Positions 1 to 8,593 of a DNA stretch of 64,000 bases are shown here, piece after piece (position 1 is the first letter of the stretch; each line of letters begins with the position of its first letter). The position numbers were made by a program, and so were the translations under genes. Origin of the DNA: Kitasatospora sp. SolWspMP-SS2h (GTDB lineage Bacteria; Actinomycetota; Actinomycetes; Streptomycetales; Streptomycetaceae); the NCBI RefSeq assembly GCF_003259315.1, contig NZ_QLLT01000027.1, forward strand, positions 1 through 64,000, read 5' to 3'. The notes below the pieces were generated by a model. That model saw only the letters and a list, made by a program, of their open reading frames with translations. It was not told the origin of the DNA and searched no databases.

Positions 1-275
1 TCCGACGTTTCAAACTCTAGCCGATCCCCGCTCCGAAAAGCGAATCGGCCGCAATCTCCGGAAAAGCGCACGACGAATACGAACGGGGACGCGAAAGACA
101 CGCGACCCGCCACGGATCAGCCGAACCGGTTTTCCAAGGGATTGGCCGCCCCGGGACCGTCCACGCCGACACGTGTCCGGTGCTCCCTGCCGAGCGACCA
201 GTGAACACTACGCCGGATCCGGGCCCGGTGCAAACAACCGCCCGCAGTGAGCGGTGACAGCCGGGATGACAGCCG
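1..275. other. Intergenic stretch at left edge, no gene recognised
   Basis: No reading frame here has family similarity or a convincing ribosome binding site. The base composition is visibly less GC-rich than the flanking gene, which fits an intergenic or promoter region belonging to a gene left of the window. A 63-codon open frame on the minus strand (17..208) has no start signal and a composition unlike a protein, so I do not call it. Confidence 0.5.
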
Positions 276-306
276 GAAGGCCGGCCCCGGGTGGGGGCCG
301 GCCTTC
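276..306 (-). terminator. Hairpin terminator of mmsA
   Basis: A perfect 13-bp inverted repeat (276-288 pairing with 294-306, 5-nt loop) rich in GGCC lies 27 bases beyond the mmsA stop codon. There is no U-tract, as is usual for actinobacterial hairpin terminators. Confidence 0.7.
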
Positions 307-332
307 GGTCGTGCCGGGGCGCGGTGGACTGC

Positions 333-1859
333 TCAGTTGTTGGTGGGGAAGCCCAGGTTGATGCCGCCGTGCGAGGGGTCGAGCCAGCGCTGGGTGACGG
401 CCTTGCCGCGGGTGAAGAACTGGACGCCGTCGGCGCCGTAGGCGTGGGAGTCGCCGAACAGCGAGGCCTTCCAGCCGCCGAAGGAGTAGTAGGCGACGGG
501 GACGGGGATCGGCACGTTGATGCCGACCATGCCGACCTCGACCTCGTTCTGGAAGCGCCGGGCGGCGCCGCCGTCGTTGGTGAAGATGGCGGTGCCGTTG
601 CCGTACGGGTTGGCGTTGATGAGCTCCAGGCCCTCGTCGTAGGAGGGGACCCGGACGACCGACAGGATCGGGCCGAAGATCTCGTCGTTGTAGACGGACA
701 TGCCCGGCTTGACGTGGTCGAACAGGGTGGGGCCGAGCCAGAAGCCGTCGGCGGTGGGGGCGCCGGTGGCGTCCTCGGCGGCGATGGCGTGCTTGCGGCC
801 GTCGACGGCCAGCTCGGCGCCGTCGGCGACGCCGGACTCGACGTAGGAGGTGACCTTGTCGCGGTGCTGGCCGGTGACCAGGGGGCCCATCTCGGAGTCG
901 CCGTTGCAGCCGGGGCCGACCTTGAGGGTGGCCATCCGCTCCTTGATCTTGGCGACCAGCTCGTCGCCGATCGGGTCGACGGCGACCAGGACGGAGACGG
1001 CCATGCAGCGCTCGCCGGCCGCGCCGAAGCCGGCGTTGATGGCGGCGTCGGCGGCCAGGTCGAGGTCGGCGTCGGGGAGCACCAGCATGTGGTTCTTGGC
1101 GCCGCCGAGGGCCTGCACGCGCTTGCCGTAGCGGGTGCCGTTCTCGTACACGTAGCGGGCGATGGGGGTGGAGCCGACGAAGGAGACCGACTTGACGTCG
1201 GGGTGCTCCAGGAGGCGGTCGACGGAGACCTTGTCGCCGTGGACGACGTTGAAGACGCCGTCGGGGAGGCCGGCCTCCTTCCACAGCTCGGCGATGAAGT
1301 TGGCGGCGGACGGGTCCTTCTCGGACGGCTTGAGGATGACCGTGTTGCCGGCCGCGATGGCGATCGGGAAGAACCACATCGGCACCATGGCCGGGAAGTT
1401 GAACGGCGAGATGATGGCGACCGGGCCGAGCGGCTGGCGGATCGAGTAGACGTCGACGCCGGTGGAGGCCTGCTCGGTGAAGCCGCCCTTGATCAGCTGC
1501 GGGATGCCGCAGGCGTACTCGACGACCTCCTGGCCGCGGGCCAGCTCGCCGAGGGCGTCGGAGTGCACCTTGCCGTGTTCGGAGACGATGATCGCGGCGA
1601 GTTCGTCCTTGCGGGCGTTGAACAGCTCGCGGAAGTTGAACAGCACCTGGGTGCGCTTGGCGATGGAGGCCTGGCGCCAGGTGGTGAACGCCTGGGCGGC
1701 AGCGGCGACCGCCTGGTCGACCTCGGCGATCTCGGCGAAGTCCACCTGGCCGGTGACCTGGCCGGTGGCCGGGTCGTGGATGTCGCCGCGGCGGGGCGCG
1801 GTTCCGGCGGTGGCGACGTACTGGCCGCCGATCCAGTGGGTGATGTGCTTGCTGCTCAA
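333..1859 (-). CDS. mmsA: Methylmalonate-semialdehyde dehydrogenase (CoA-acylating)
   Basis: Cytosolic aldehyde dehydrogenase superfamily enzyme that oxidises methylmalonate semialdehyde to propionyl-CoA (malonate semialdehyde to acetyl-CoA) with NAD+ and CoA, in valine, beta-alanine or inositol breakdown. I see the ALDH landmarks SPFNFPAMVP, VILKPSEKDP and FVGSTPIARY. The catalytic Cys is in GERCMA at about residue 285, and GAAGERCM with the Arg before the Cys is the signature of the CoA-acylating subfamily. I place the start at a TTG (1859) because a GGAGG lies 9 bases upstream (1869-1873). Upstream in-frame codons give an Arg-rich stretch unlike the family. Length is 508 residues, normal for MmsA/IolA. 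It appears monocistronic, followed by a hairpin. The family is certain; valine versus inositol role cannot be told here. Confidence 0.93.
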   Translation of the reverse strand: MSSKHITHWIGGQYVATAGTAPRRGDIHDPATGQVTGQVDFAEIAEVDQAVAAAAQAFTTWRQASIAKRTQVLFNFRELFNARKDELAAIIVSEHGKVHSDALGELARGQEVVEYACGIPQLIKGGFTEQASTGVDVYSIRQPLGPVAIISPFNFPAMVPMWFFPIAIAAGNTVILKPSEKDPSAANFIAELWKEAGLPDGVFNVVHGDKVSVDRLLEHPDVKSVSFVGSTPIARYVYENGTRYGKRVQALGGAKNHMLVLPDADLDLAADAAINAGFGAAGERCMAVSVLVAVDPIGDELVAKIKERMATLKVGPGCNGDSEMGPLVTGQHRDKVTSYVESGVADGAELAVDGRKHAIAAEDATGAPTADGFWLGPTLFDHVKPGMSVYNDEIFGPILSVVRVPSYDEGLELINANPYGNGTAIFTNDGGAARRFQNEVEVGMVGINVPIPVPVAYYSFGGWKASLFGDSHAYGADGVQFFTRGKAVTQRWLDPSHGGINLGFPTNN

Positions 1860-1965
1860 GGGTCTCTGCCTCCGATGTCCACGGATGTCCCGCGCTCGTC
1901 CTCCAGTCTGCGCGGGACGGCCGGCCCGCTCAACGAGCATCCTGACGGGGAAGCGCGATTCACCC

Positions 1966-2826
1966 TTACAGGTCGTCGGAGCGCTCCGCCTGGTCCGGGG
2001 AGTCTGGGGAGTCCAGGCGGTCGAGGTGGTCGAGGTGGTCCAGGTAGGGGTCGTGCAGGCCGTCGGCGAGGGCGGTGGTCTCCAGCAGGTCGAGGCGCAG
2101 GTCCTGGGCCCAGGTCTCGGCCCACTGCCGGGTGCCGGTGGCCTCGGGCGGGAGCAGGGCGGCGGCGGTCTCCAGCCGGTCGGCGAGCGCGCGGGCGGTG
2201 AAGTCCTCGTCGAACGCGCCTGCCAGGGAGAGAAGTTCGCCCTCCCGCCGGTGGTCGGTGAGGGCGTGCAGGGCCTGGAGGTCGGCGGGCAGGGCGCGTT
2301 CGCAGAGGGTGAGGACGGCGAGCGCGGCGGTGTCGTCCAGCGCGGCGACTGGGACGGGGGCGCCGTCGGGGAGGGTCGGCGGGTGGCGCAGCGGTTCGCG
2401 GCGCAGTTCGACGCCGAGCGGCGGCAGCTCGGCCCGTGGGGTCTCTCCCGGGGCGCCGTTCAGGGGCTGCTCAGCCGCGCTGACGGCGAGTTGGCGGCGG
2501 CGGGCGGTGCCGGGCGGCGTCTGGACGCGGTGGCCGGCGGCGCGGAGGGTCTCGGCGAGTCCGGTGGCGAGGTCGGCCAGCGGCGGGCCTTCGGCGGTGA
2601 CCAGCAGCAGGTCGGTGCCGCGGACGGGGGCGGCCAGGCCGTGCAGGCGCAGCGCGTCCGGTCCGGCCAGCGTGAGGCCGTGCCGCAGGCAGTACGGCTG
2701 GACAGCGGCGAGCAGCGCGGCCCGGTCGCGGTCCCGATCGAGTTCGCGGTCGCGGTCCCGAACACGCTCGCGGTCGCCGGGCGGCCCGGGTTCGTCGACG
2801 AGGTGGGCGGGGCTGGTGTCGTCCAT
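1966..2826 (-). CDS. Hypothetical protein, weakly AbiEii-like nucleotidyltransferase fold
   Basis: About 286 residues; starts 4 bases after the stop of the upstream gene at 2831, so the two are almost certainly one transcript. I do not recognise a named family. The middle (LRLHGLAAPVRGTDLLLV, then a Leu/Ala-rich helix region ending LTLCERALPADLQALHAL) loosely follows the pattern of AbiEii-type nucleotidyltransferases, where a sensor-like strand is followed by an Arg/Asp-rich helical region. The usual catalytic Gly-Ser-x-Asp-x-Asp motif is not evident, so any activity is doubtful. The N-terminus holds an Arg-Asp repeat (RDRELDRDRDR) and the C-terminus Leu-Asp-His repeats, both coded by short tandem DNA repeats. 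The start at ATG 2826 is chosen for its spacing to the upstream stop. Confidence 0.6.
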   Translation of the reverse strand: MDDTSPAHLVDEPGPPGDRERVRDRDRELDRDRDRAALLAAVQPYCLRHGLTLAGPDALRLHGLAAPVRGTDLLLVTAEGPPLADLATGLAETLRAAGHRVQTPPGTARRRQLAVSAAEQPLNGAPGETPRAELPPLGVELRREPLRHPPTLPDGAPVPVAALDDTAALAVLTLCERALPADLQALHALTDHRREGELLSLAGAFDEDFTARALADRLETAAALLPPEATGTRQWAETWAQDLRLDLLETTALADGLHDPYLDHLDHLDRLDSPDSPDQAERSDDL

Positions 2827-2830
2827 GGGG

Positions 2831-3361
2831 TCAGTCTGTCCCGTCCGGCCCGATCCAGTGCAGTCCGTTCCGTCCCGTCCGCTCCCGTCCGTCCCGCGCC
2901 CCACCCGTCCCGTCCGGGTACGGCCCGCGCAGGTGCGCGGCGGCGTCGTGCAGGGCGAGTTCGAGGGCGCGGGGGTCGACGAGCCGGCCGTCGGGGTGCG
3001 GGGGGATCAGCCAGTGCGGGCCGCGGGTGGGGCGGGTGGGGTGCGGGACGGCGATCCAGGTGCCGTCGCCGGAGGCGCGGATGCCGGTGCCGGTCCAGCG
3101 TTCGGCGGTGCCGACGGGGACGAGGAAGCCGACGGTGTCGCCGTCGGGGTCCTCCAGGACGGGGCCGCCGCCGGGCCGGTCGAGCAGTGCGGCGGCGGGG
3201 CGGCCGAGCGGGCCGGGGGCGTGCAGGACGTCCCAGCGGCGGCCGGCGGGGAGCAGGGCGAGGCCGAACCGGGTGCGTTCCCAGGTGCGCCGGCACTGGT
3301 CGGGGTCGGGGGCGGCCTCGGCCAGCCAGTGCAGGGCGCTGGGGTGGCGGACGGTGCTCAC
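2831..3361 (-). CDS. Small Prim-Pol-like conserved protein
   Basis: 176 residues, soluble. The core resembles the short actinobacterial proteins usually labelled bifunctional DNA primase/polymerase N-terminal domain: LLPAGRRWDVLHAPG, then GPVLEDPDGDTVGFLVP, then a GTAERW and a GTWIAVPHPTRP segment. The same ordered blocks occur in the protein at 53677-54351 (LLPTGHQFDVLDVPA, GPVLASPAGRLLFFVAPGTAERL, GSYLAAPPTPLGP), so the two are paralogues. Nothing indicates an active primase: the domain is short and I see no clear acidic metal triad. It heads a two-gene unit with the gene ending at 1966. The last 30 residues are Gly/Arg/Asp-rich and coded by CCGTCC-type repeats, probably a non-conserved tail. 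Confidence 0.7.
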   Translation of the reverse strand: MSTVRHPSALHWLAEAAPDPDQCRRTWERTRFGLALLPAGRRWDVLHAPGPLGRPAAALLDRPGGGPVLEDPDGDTVGFLVPVGTAERWTGTGIRASGDGTWIAVPHPTRPTRGPHWLIPPHPDGRLVDPRALELALHDAAAHLRGPYPDGTGGARDGRERTGRNGLHWIGPDGTD

Positions 3362-3485
3362 GGGCGGTTCCTCGTCTCTCCCGGGTGGCGGGCGGCGGGC
3401 GGGGTGCCTGCTGCCGTCACCCGGGAGAGCGGGGTACCGGGGATCTCTTACACGGATCGGCGGGCCGCCCGCGGGCGGCCCGTGG

Positions 3486-5000
3486 TCAGCGGTCGCCGAA
3501 GATCGTCCGGTGCCAGTCCTTGCGGGCGACCGCGGTGGTGTCGAACATGACGTGCTTGACCTGGGTGTACTCGTCGAGCGAGTACTGCGACATGTCCTTG
3601 CCGTAGCCGGACGCCTTGTACCCGCCGTGCGGCATCTCGCTGATGATCGGGATGTGGTCGTTCACCCAGACGCAGCCGGCCGCGATCTCGCGGGTGGCGC
3701 GCAGCGAGCGGTGGACGTCGCGGGTCCAGGCGGAGGCGGCCAGGCCGTAGGGGGTGTCGTTGGCCAGGCGCAGGCCCTCCTCGTCGCTGTCGAAGGGCAG
3801 CACGACGAGGACCGGACCGAAGACCTCGCCCTGGACGACCTCTCTGTCCTGGGCGGCGCCGGTGATCAGGGTGGGGCGGTGGTAGGCGCCGAGCGCGAGG
3901 TCGGTGCCGTCGTGGCCCTTGCCGGTGGCGGGGCCGCCGGTGACGACGGTGGCGTAGGAGCGGGCGCGCTCGACGAAGCCGGCGACCCGGTCGCGGTGGG
4001 CGTAGGAGACCAGCGGGCCGAGGTCGGTCCGCGGGTCGAGCGGGTCGCCGAGCCGGATGCCCTCGTAGAGCTCGGCGACGCCGGCCACGAAGGCGTCGTA
4101 GAGCGGGCGCTGGACGTAGGCGCGGGTGGCGGCGGTGCAGTCCTGGCCGCTGTTGATCAGGGAGGCGGCGACGGCGCCGTGCACGGCGGCGTCGAGGTCG
4201 GCGTCGTCGAAGACCACGAAGGGGGCCTTGCCGCCGAGTTCGAGGTGGGTGCGCTTGACGGTGGCGGTGGCGATCTCGGCGACCCGCTTGCCGACGGCGG
4301 TGGAGCCGGTGAAGGAGACCATCGCGACGTCGGGGTGGCCGATCAGGTGCTCGCCGGCGGTGCGTCCGGCGCCGGTGACGACGTTGACGACGCCGTCGGG
4401 GATGCCGGCGGCGGTGCAGGCGCGGGCGAACATCAGCGAGGTCAGCGGGGTGATCTCGGCGGGCTTGAGGACGATGGTGTTGCCGGCCGCGATGGCCGGG
4501 AGGATCTTCCAGGCGGCCATCTGGAGCGGGTAGTTCCAGGGCGCGATGCTGCCGACCACGCCGATCGCCTCGCGGCGTACGTACGAGGTGTGGTCGCCGC
4601 TGTACTCGCCGGCGGCCTTGCCCTCCAGGTTGCGGGCGGCGCCCGCGAAGAACGCGGTGTTGTCGATCGTGCCGGGGACGTCGAACTCGGTGGAGAGCTT
4701 GATCGGCTTGCCGGTCTGCGCGGTCTCGACCCGGGCGAAGTCCTCGGCGTGCTCGGCCAGGATGCCGGCGAGGCGGTTGAGCGCCTCGGAGCGGGCGCCG
4801 GGGGTGGCGCCGGACCACTCGGGGAGGGCGGCGCGGGCGGCGGCGACGGCGGTGTCGACGTCGGCGGCGGTGGCGAGCTCGACCTGCTGGACGGTGGCGC
4901 CGTTGGCGGGGTTGACCACGGCGAAGGGCTCGCCGCCGGAGCCCCGGGCGGGGCGGCCCGCGATGTGCTGCGCGCCCTCGTTGAAGCTGGTCAGGTCCAT
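3486..5000 (-). CDS. Gamma-aminobutyraldehyde dehydrogenase (ALDH family)
   Basis: Oxidises an amino-aldehyde (most likely 4-aminobutyraldehyde to GABA) with NAD+, the second step of transaminase-type putrescine catabolism. Residue landmarks, counted from the chosen Met: Asn156 in APWNYP, Lys179 in VLKPAE, Glu254 in LELGGKAP and the catalytic Cys288 in NSGQDCTAATR; the SGQDCTA context is typical of the aminobutyraldehyde and betaine-aldehyde branch. ATG 5000 is preferred because GGAGG lies 6 bases upstream; the longer frame to 5075 adds a non-homologous leader. Length is 504 residues. It is divergent from the PucR-type regulator at 5202, with a 201-bp shared promoter. A second, similar enzyme lies at 10589-12034, so exact substrate assignment of either is inference. 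Confidence 0.88.
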   Translation of the reverse strand: MDLTSFNEGAQHIAGRPARGSGGEPFAVVNPANGATVQQVELATAADVDTAVAAARAALPEWSGATPGARSEALNRLAGILAEHAEDFARVETAQTGKPIKLSTEFDVPGTIDNTAFFAGAARNLEGKAAGEYSGDHTSYVRREAIGVVGSIAPWNYPLQMAAWKILPAIAAGNTIVLKPAEITPLTSLMFARACTAAGIPDGVVNVVTGAGRTAGEHLIGHPDVAMVSFTGSTAVGKRVAEIATATVKRTHLELGGKAPFVVFDDADLDAAVHGAVAASLINSGQDCTAATRAYVQRPLYDAFVAGVAELYEGIRLGDPLDPRTDLGPLVSYAHRDRVAGFVERARSYATVVTGGPATGKGHDGTDLALGAYHRPTLITGAAQDREVVQGEVFGPVLVVLPFDSDEEGLRLANDTPYGLAASAWTRDVHRSLRATREIAAGCVWVNDHIPIISEMPHGGYKASGYGKDMSQYSLDEYTQVKHVMFDTTAVARKDWHRTIFGDR

Positions 5001-5201
5001 GAGCTGCCTCCATTGCCTACTCGACCCGGCCGACGATGCCTCGGTTCGGCCCCGGGGGCAAGCGTCACTCAGCAACGGCCCGGCCGAAGGGCCTTACACG
5101 CTGCAAGGCCGCGTCCGGGCGACAGGGCGTCGCCGTCGCGGATGATTGTCCTGACACCCTGAGAACCCCTTCCCCCTGAGAACCCCCCGGAGGTATCCGC
5201 G
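5001..5201. promoter_or_regulatory. Divergent promoter region with TGTCCTGACA palindrome
   Basis: 201 bp separate the divergently transcribed aldehyde dehydrogenase and PucR genes. It contains a perfect palindrome TGTC-CT-GACA at 5147-5156, about 45 bp ahead of the PucR start. Related TGTC/GACA dyads occur before the aminotransferase (10420-10452) and between the second aldehyde dehydrogenase and the Lrp gene (12111-12121). This makes it a candidate operator for the local regulator; binding is inference. Confidence 0.45.
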
Positions 5202-6848
5202 ATGCTCCCCACCGTCGCCCGCGTGCTCGACCTCGACGTGATGCGGCGCGGGGTGCCCCAGGTGGTGGCCGGCGCGGCGGCGCTGGAGCGGCCGGTGCGC
5301 TGGGTGCACGTGAGCGAGCTGCCGGACGTGGCGGGGGTGCTGCGCGGCGGCGAGCTGGTGCTGTCGACGGGCATCGCGCTGCCGGAGGACCGGGAGGGGC
5401 TGGCCCGGTACGTGCGGGAGCTGGCCGAGGTCGGGGTGGCGGGGCTGGTGATCGAGTTCGGCCGGCGGTACTTCGACTCGCTGCCGCGGGCGCTGGTGGC
5501 GGCGGCGGAGCGGCACGGCCTGCCGCTGGTGGTGCTGCGCCGGGAGTTGAAGTTCGTCGCGGTGACCGAGGCGGTGCACGCGCTGGTGGTGAACGCGCAG
5601 CTGGAGCAGTTGCGGGTGTCCGAGGCCGTGCACCAGGTGTTCAACGAGCTGGCCACCGAGGGCGCGGAGCCCGCCGAGGTGGTGCGGCAGGTGGCCCGGA
5701 TGGCGGGCGCGCCGGTGGTGCTGGAGAACCTGGCGCACCAGGTGCTGGCGCACGACCCGGCGGGGCGCGGCGAGGAGGAGCTGCTGGAGAACTGGGAGCA
5801 CCGCTCGCGCGGCGTGCACCCGGCGGGCCGCACCGGCTACGACCCGCGCTCGGGCTGGCTGGTGACCACGGTCGGGGCGCGCGGCCAGGACTGGGGGCGG
5901 CTGGTGCTGGTGGACGAGCCGGTGCCGCTGCCGCCGGACGTGCCGCACCCGCACGCGATGCTGCTGGAGCGCGGTGCGGCGACGCTGGCGCTGAACCGGC
6001 TGGTGGTGCGCGACCGGGAGTCGCTGGAGCGGCAGACCCACCGCACCCTGCTGTCCGGCATCCTGACCCACGCGCTGACGGTCTCCGAGGTGGCGCTGCG
6101 CGCGCAGGCGCTGGGCGTGCCGCTGGAGGGCCGCCGGCTGGTGGGCGTGGTGCTGCGGCAGCGGCAGGGTCCGCTGCCGGCGGCGCTGGAGGCGCAGGCC
6201 CGGCTGCGGGACTTCACCGAGCTGGCGGCGACCGCGATCCGCACCTCCCGGCTGTCGGCGCTGGTCGGCGCGCTGGACGACGAGGGGGTGGGCCTGCTGG
6301 TGGCGCTGGGCTCGCAGCAGGAGGAGCACGCCTCGCTGGAGGCGTTCGCGGCGGCGCTGCGCCGGCTGTCCGCGGAGGCGGGCCGGGACGGGGCGGCGGC
6401 CGAGCCGGTGATAGCGGTCGGCTCCTCGGTGGGTTCGGTCCGGGACGCCCGGCGCACCCTGCTGGAGGCCACCCAGGTCGCGGACGCGGCGCTGCACGAC
6501 GCGCCGGGCGGCCGGGCGGCGTACTACCGGCTGCCGGACGTCCGGCTGCGCGGCCTGCTGCACCTGCTGCGCGACGACGAGCGCCTGCAGACTTACGTGG
6601 AGCGGGAGTTGGGCCCGCTGCTGGCGTACGACGCGGAGCACGGCGGCCAGTTGGTGCAGATGCTGCGGATCTACCTGGAGCAGGGCCGCAACAAGTCGGC
6701 GGCGGCCGACGCCGCGCACCTGTCCCGGCCGTCGTTCTACGACCGGCTGCACAAGGTGGAGCGGATCCTGGGCGTCGACCTGGACCAGGTGGAGTCCTGC
6801 CTGTCGCTGCACGTGGCGCTGCTGGCGCTGGACGCGGTGCGCCGCTGA
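5202..6848 (+). CDS. PucR-family transcriptional regulator
   Basis: 548-residue cytosolic DNA-binding regulator. The N-terminal purine-catabolism/PucR ligand domain spans roughly residues 10-125 (WVHVSELPD, GGELVLSTG). A GGDEF-like/CdaR-type middle region follows at about 280-420. The C-terminal PucR helix-turn-helix (YLEQGRNKSAAADAAHLSR, then SFYDRLHKVERILG) is near residues 488-530. ATG 5202 follows GGAGG by 8 bases. Proteins of this type control amine, purine or GABA catabolism, and its divergent partner is an aminobutyraldehyde dehydrogenase, so control of that gene and of the aminotransferase at 9019 is the natural inference. The effector is unknown. Confidence 0.88.
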   Translation: MLPTVARVLDLDVMRRGVPQVVAGAAALERPVRWVHVSELPDVAGVLRGGELVLSTGIALPEDREGLARYVRELAEVGVAGLVIEFGRRYFDSLPRALVAAAERHGLPLVVLRRELKFVAVTEAVHALVVNAQLEQLRVSEAVHQVFNELATEGAEPAEVVRQVARMAGAPVVLENLAHQVLAHDPAGRGEEELLENWEHRSRGVHPAGRTGYDPRSGWLVTTVGARGQDWGRLVLVDEPVPLPPDVPHPHAMLLERGAATLALNRLVVRDRESLERQTHRTLLSGILTHALTVSEVALRAQALGVPLEGRRLVGVVLRQRQGPLPAALEAQARLRDFTELAATAIRTSRLSALVGALDDEGVGLLVALGSQQEEHASLEAFAAALRRLSAEAGRDGAAAEPVIAVGSSVGSVRDARRTLLEATQVADAALHDAPGGRAAYYRLPDVRLRGLLHLLRDDERLQTYVERELGPLLAYDAEHGGQLVQMLRIYLEQGRNKSAAADAAHLSRPSFYDRLHKVERILGVDLDQVESCLSLHVALLALDAVRR

Positions 6849-6865
6849 CGGCGGGTCAGCGGCGC
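6839..6865. terminator. Hairpin overlapping the PucR stop codon
   Basis: A perfect 11-bp inverted repeat (6839-6849 with 6855-6865, 5-nt loop) includes the PucR stop codon in its left arm. It lies between two convergent genes (PucR ending 6848 and the minus-strand gene ending 6885), so it may stop transcription from both sides. Confidence 0.6.
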
Positions 6866-6884
6866 ACCGCGGCCGGTCCCGCGG

Positions 6885-7577
6885 TCAGTCCCGCGGCCGG
6901 GGCGGCGGGACCTGGCCGCGGACCAGCAGTTCCAGGGCCTGCGCGTCGTGCCGGTCGCGGGCGTCGAGGGCGACCCGGGAGCCGTCCGCGAAGTACGCCT
7001 CGACCCGGTCGGACCAGGAGCCCATCCGCGGTTCGACCCGGGCGAGCTGCTGCCGGGGGATCTCGCCGTACGGGTGGTAGCCGTCGGAGAGGGCGCTGCC
7101 GAGCAGGATCCGGCGGTCGGTGAAGACCAGCACGACGCCGCGGTTCTCGTACCTCCGGTCGCCCGGGCCGCCGGTCAGCACCTGGACGGCGAACCGGCCG
7201 GCCTGGCTCTCCCAGCCGCCGGACAGGCCGCGGCCGCGGAGGATCCGCCGGAGGTTGCGGAAGAAGCCGCCGACGGCCTCCTCGATCGCGTCGACGACCG
7301 CGCCGAGCAGGTCGAGCAGGACGCCGAGCGCCTGGAACAGGCCGTCCCGTTCCTTCCGGTGGCGGCGCGGGACGCGGCGGAGCAGGTCGCTGAGCTGGAT
7401 GTCGAGCACGGCGTGCACCTGCTCGCCGGGCGCCAGGTGGGGCGCCACCAGCGGCAGGTGCGAGCCGCCGCCGAGCCGCCGCGGCTCGTACACCTGCGGC
7501 GCGGCCGGGTACGGGTGCGGTCCCCGGCCGTACGGGTCGGCGCCGTACGGGCCCGTGCCCGGGGGGCCGCCGGTCAT
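6885..7577 (-). CDS. Hypothetical protein with bacterial PH-like C-terminal domain
   Basis: 230 residues, third gene of a coupled cassette: its ATG overlaps the TGA of the preceding gene (ATGA, 7574-7577). The first 45 residues are Pro/Gly/Tyr-rich (repeats of PYG and YPAAP), as in actinobacterial cytosolic tails. Residues about 70-110 form an amphipathic helical segment (LLDLLGAVVDAIEEAVGGFF). The C-terminal part, GVVLVFTDRRILLGSA followed by EIPRQQLARVEPRM and AYFADGSRVALDARD, has the strand pattern of small bacterial PH/YokE-type domains. I see no signal peptide and no catalytic motif. By context it may be an accessory, chaperone or immunity-like partner of the two WXG/EspC-like proteins. 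That role is inference only. Confidence 0.65.
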   Translation of the reverse strand: MTGGPPGTGPYGADPYGRGPHPYPAAPQVYEPRRLGGGSHLPLVAPHLAPGEQVHAVLDIQLSDLLRRVPRRHRKERDGLFQALGVLLDLLGAVVDAIEEAVGGFFRNLRRILRGRGLSGGWESQAGRFAVQVLTGGPGDRRYENRGVVLVFTDRRILLGSALSDGYHPYGEIPRQQLARVEPRMGSWSDRVEAYFADGSRVALDARDRHDAQALELLVRGQVPPPRPRD

Positions 7578-8593
7578 CCGAACGCCTCCGTCACGCGGTT
7601 GCCCGGTACCCGGTACGGCTCGCCGTCGGGCGGGCCGTCCAGCGCGCCGGCCACGGTGTCCAGGCCCTGGTCGCCGAGCAGGTTGTCGGTGAGGACGCCG
7701 GGGAAGTCGCCGGCGCCGGTGATCGCGCCCAGGCCGCCCTTGACGCCGCCCTTGACCGCGCCGAAGCCCTTGCCCAGGGCCTGCGCGGTGGCGAACTCGC
7801 CGAGGTTGGCCATCGAGGGGTTGCGGACCAGGTCGAGGCCGGACTTCCAGCGGTTGCCCCGGCCGCCGAGCTTGCGGACGGCCTTGGCGGCCTTGCGGGC
7901 CTTGTTGAACTTGCCCAGGGTGCGCGCCGCCTTCATCGCCTTGACGGCTTCGTGCAGTTCCTTGAGCGCCTTCTCCAGCTTGAGCGAGACCTGGCCCACC
8001 CGGGCGATGTAGATGGCGATCTCGCCCTCGACGATGAGCGCCTCGGCGGCGGTGGCCAGGCCCAGGGTGAGGATGTCGACCACCACGGAGGCGGCCAGGG
8101 TGATGATCAGGGTCTCGATGGCCTCGCGGATGATCTCGATGATCAGGTTCTCGGCGAGCTGGCACTCGGCGGCGGCCTGGCTGATGATCTGGGCGACCTG
8201 GGCCATGTCGGCGGCGGTGGCGTCGACCGCCTCGACGACGGTGGCCATGTGCCCGCCGAACGCGGTGGAGGCCGCGCCCTCCCAGCCGCCCTCGACCCGG
8301 GTGCCGGCCGCCCGCAGCTCCTCGGCGACCTCCTGCATCGCCTTCGCCTGGGCCTGCCACTCGTGCGAGGCGGCGGTCAGCGCCTGGAGGTCGCCGGTGA
8401 CCTTCTCCAGCACGTCCATCAGCCCGGTGGCGTCCAGCGCCGCCTTGACGATGGAGTCGAGGCCCGCGTCGAGGCCCTCGCTGACCGGGTTCTCGAAGCT
8501 GGGCAGCGGGGGCAGTTGCCCGGCGACCCGGTCGCGGGTCCACCGGTACGCGTCGACCGCGTCGCCGAACGAGCCGGGGGCCAGGGTGCTCAC
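7574..8593 (-). CDS. WXG100-like protein with central hydrophobic segment (putative type VII secretion substrate)
   Basis: 339 residues. The N-terminal 140 residues are helical and contain a central Trp-x-Gly-type turn (EGGWEGAAS, about residue 103), the hallmark of WXG100/PPE-like type VII substrates. A strongly hydrophobic stretch follows (NLIIEIIREAIETLIITLAA, then VVVDILTLGLATAAEAL, about residues 148-186). A Lys/Arg/Gly-rich C-terminal half with KGGVKGGLGAITGAG comes next. It starts 4 bases inside the upstream gene (overlap 8590-8593), so the three genes are translationally coupled. No nuclease, deaminase or other toxin motif is recognisable in the C-terminus. No ESX core genes (eccC, eccD, mycP) lie in the window. 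Whether it is a secreted effector or a structural pair-protein is open. Confidence 0.7.
   Translation of the reverse strand: MSTLAPGSFGDAVDAYRWTRDRVAGQLPPLPSFENPVSEGLDAGLDSIVKAALDATGLMDVLEKVTGDLQALTAASHEWQAQAKAMQEVAEELRAAGTRVEGGWEGAASTAFGGHMATVVEAVDATAADMAQVAQIISQAAAECQLAENLIIEIIREAIETLIITLAASVVVDILTLGLATAAEALIVEGEIAIYIARVGQVSLKLEKALKELHEAVKAMKAARTLGKFNKARKAAKAVRKLGGRGNRWKSGLDLVRNPSMANLGEFATAQALGKGFGAVKGGVKGGLGAITGAGDFPGVLTDNLLGDQGLDTVAGALDGPPDGEPYRVPGNRVTEAFG

Noticed and set aside
17..208. A 63-codon minus-strand frame at the left edge.
   Set aside because: No ribosome binding site, unusual composition, no family.
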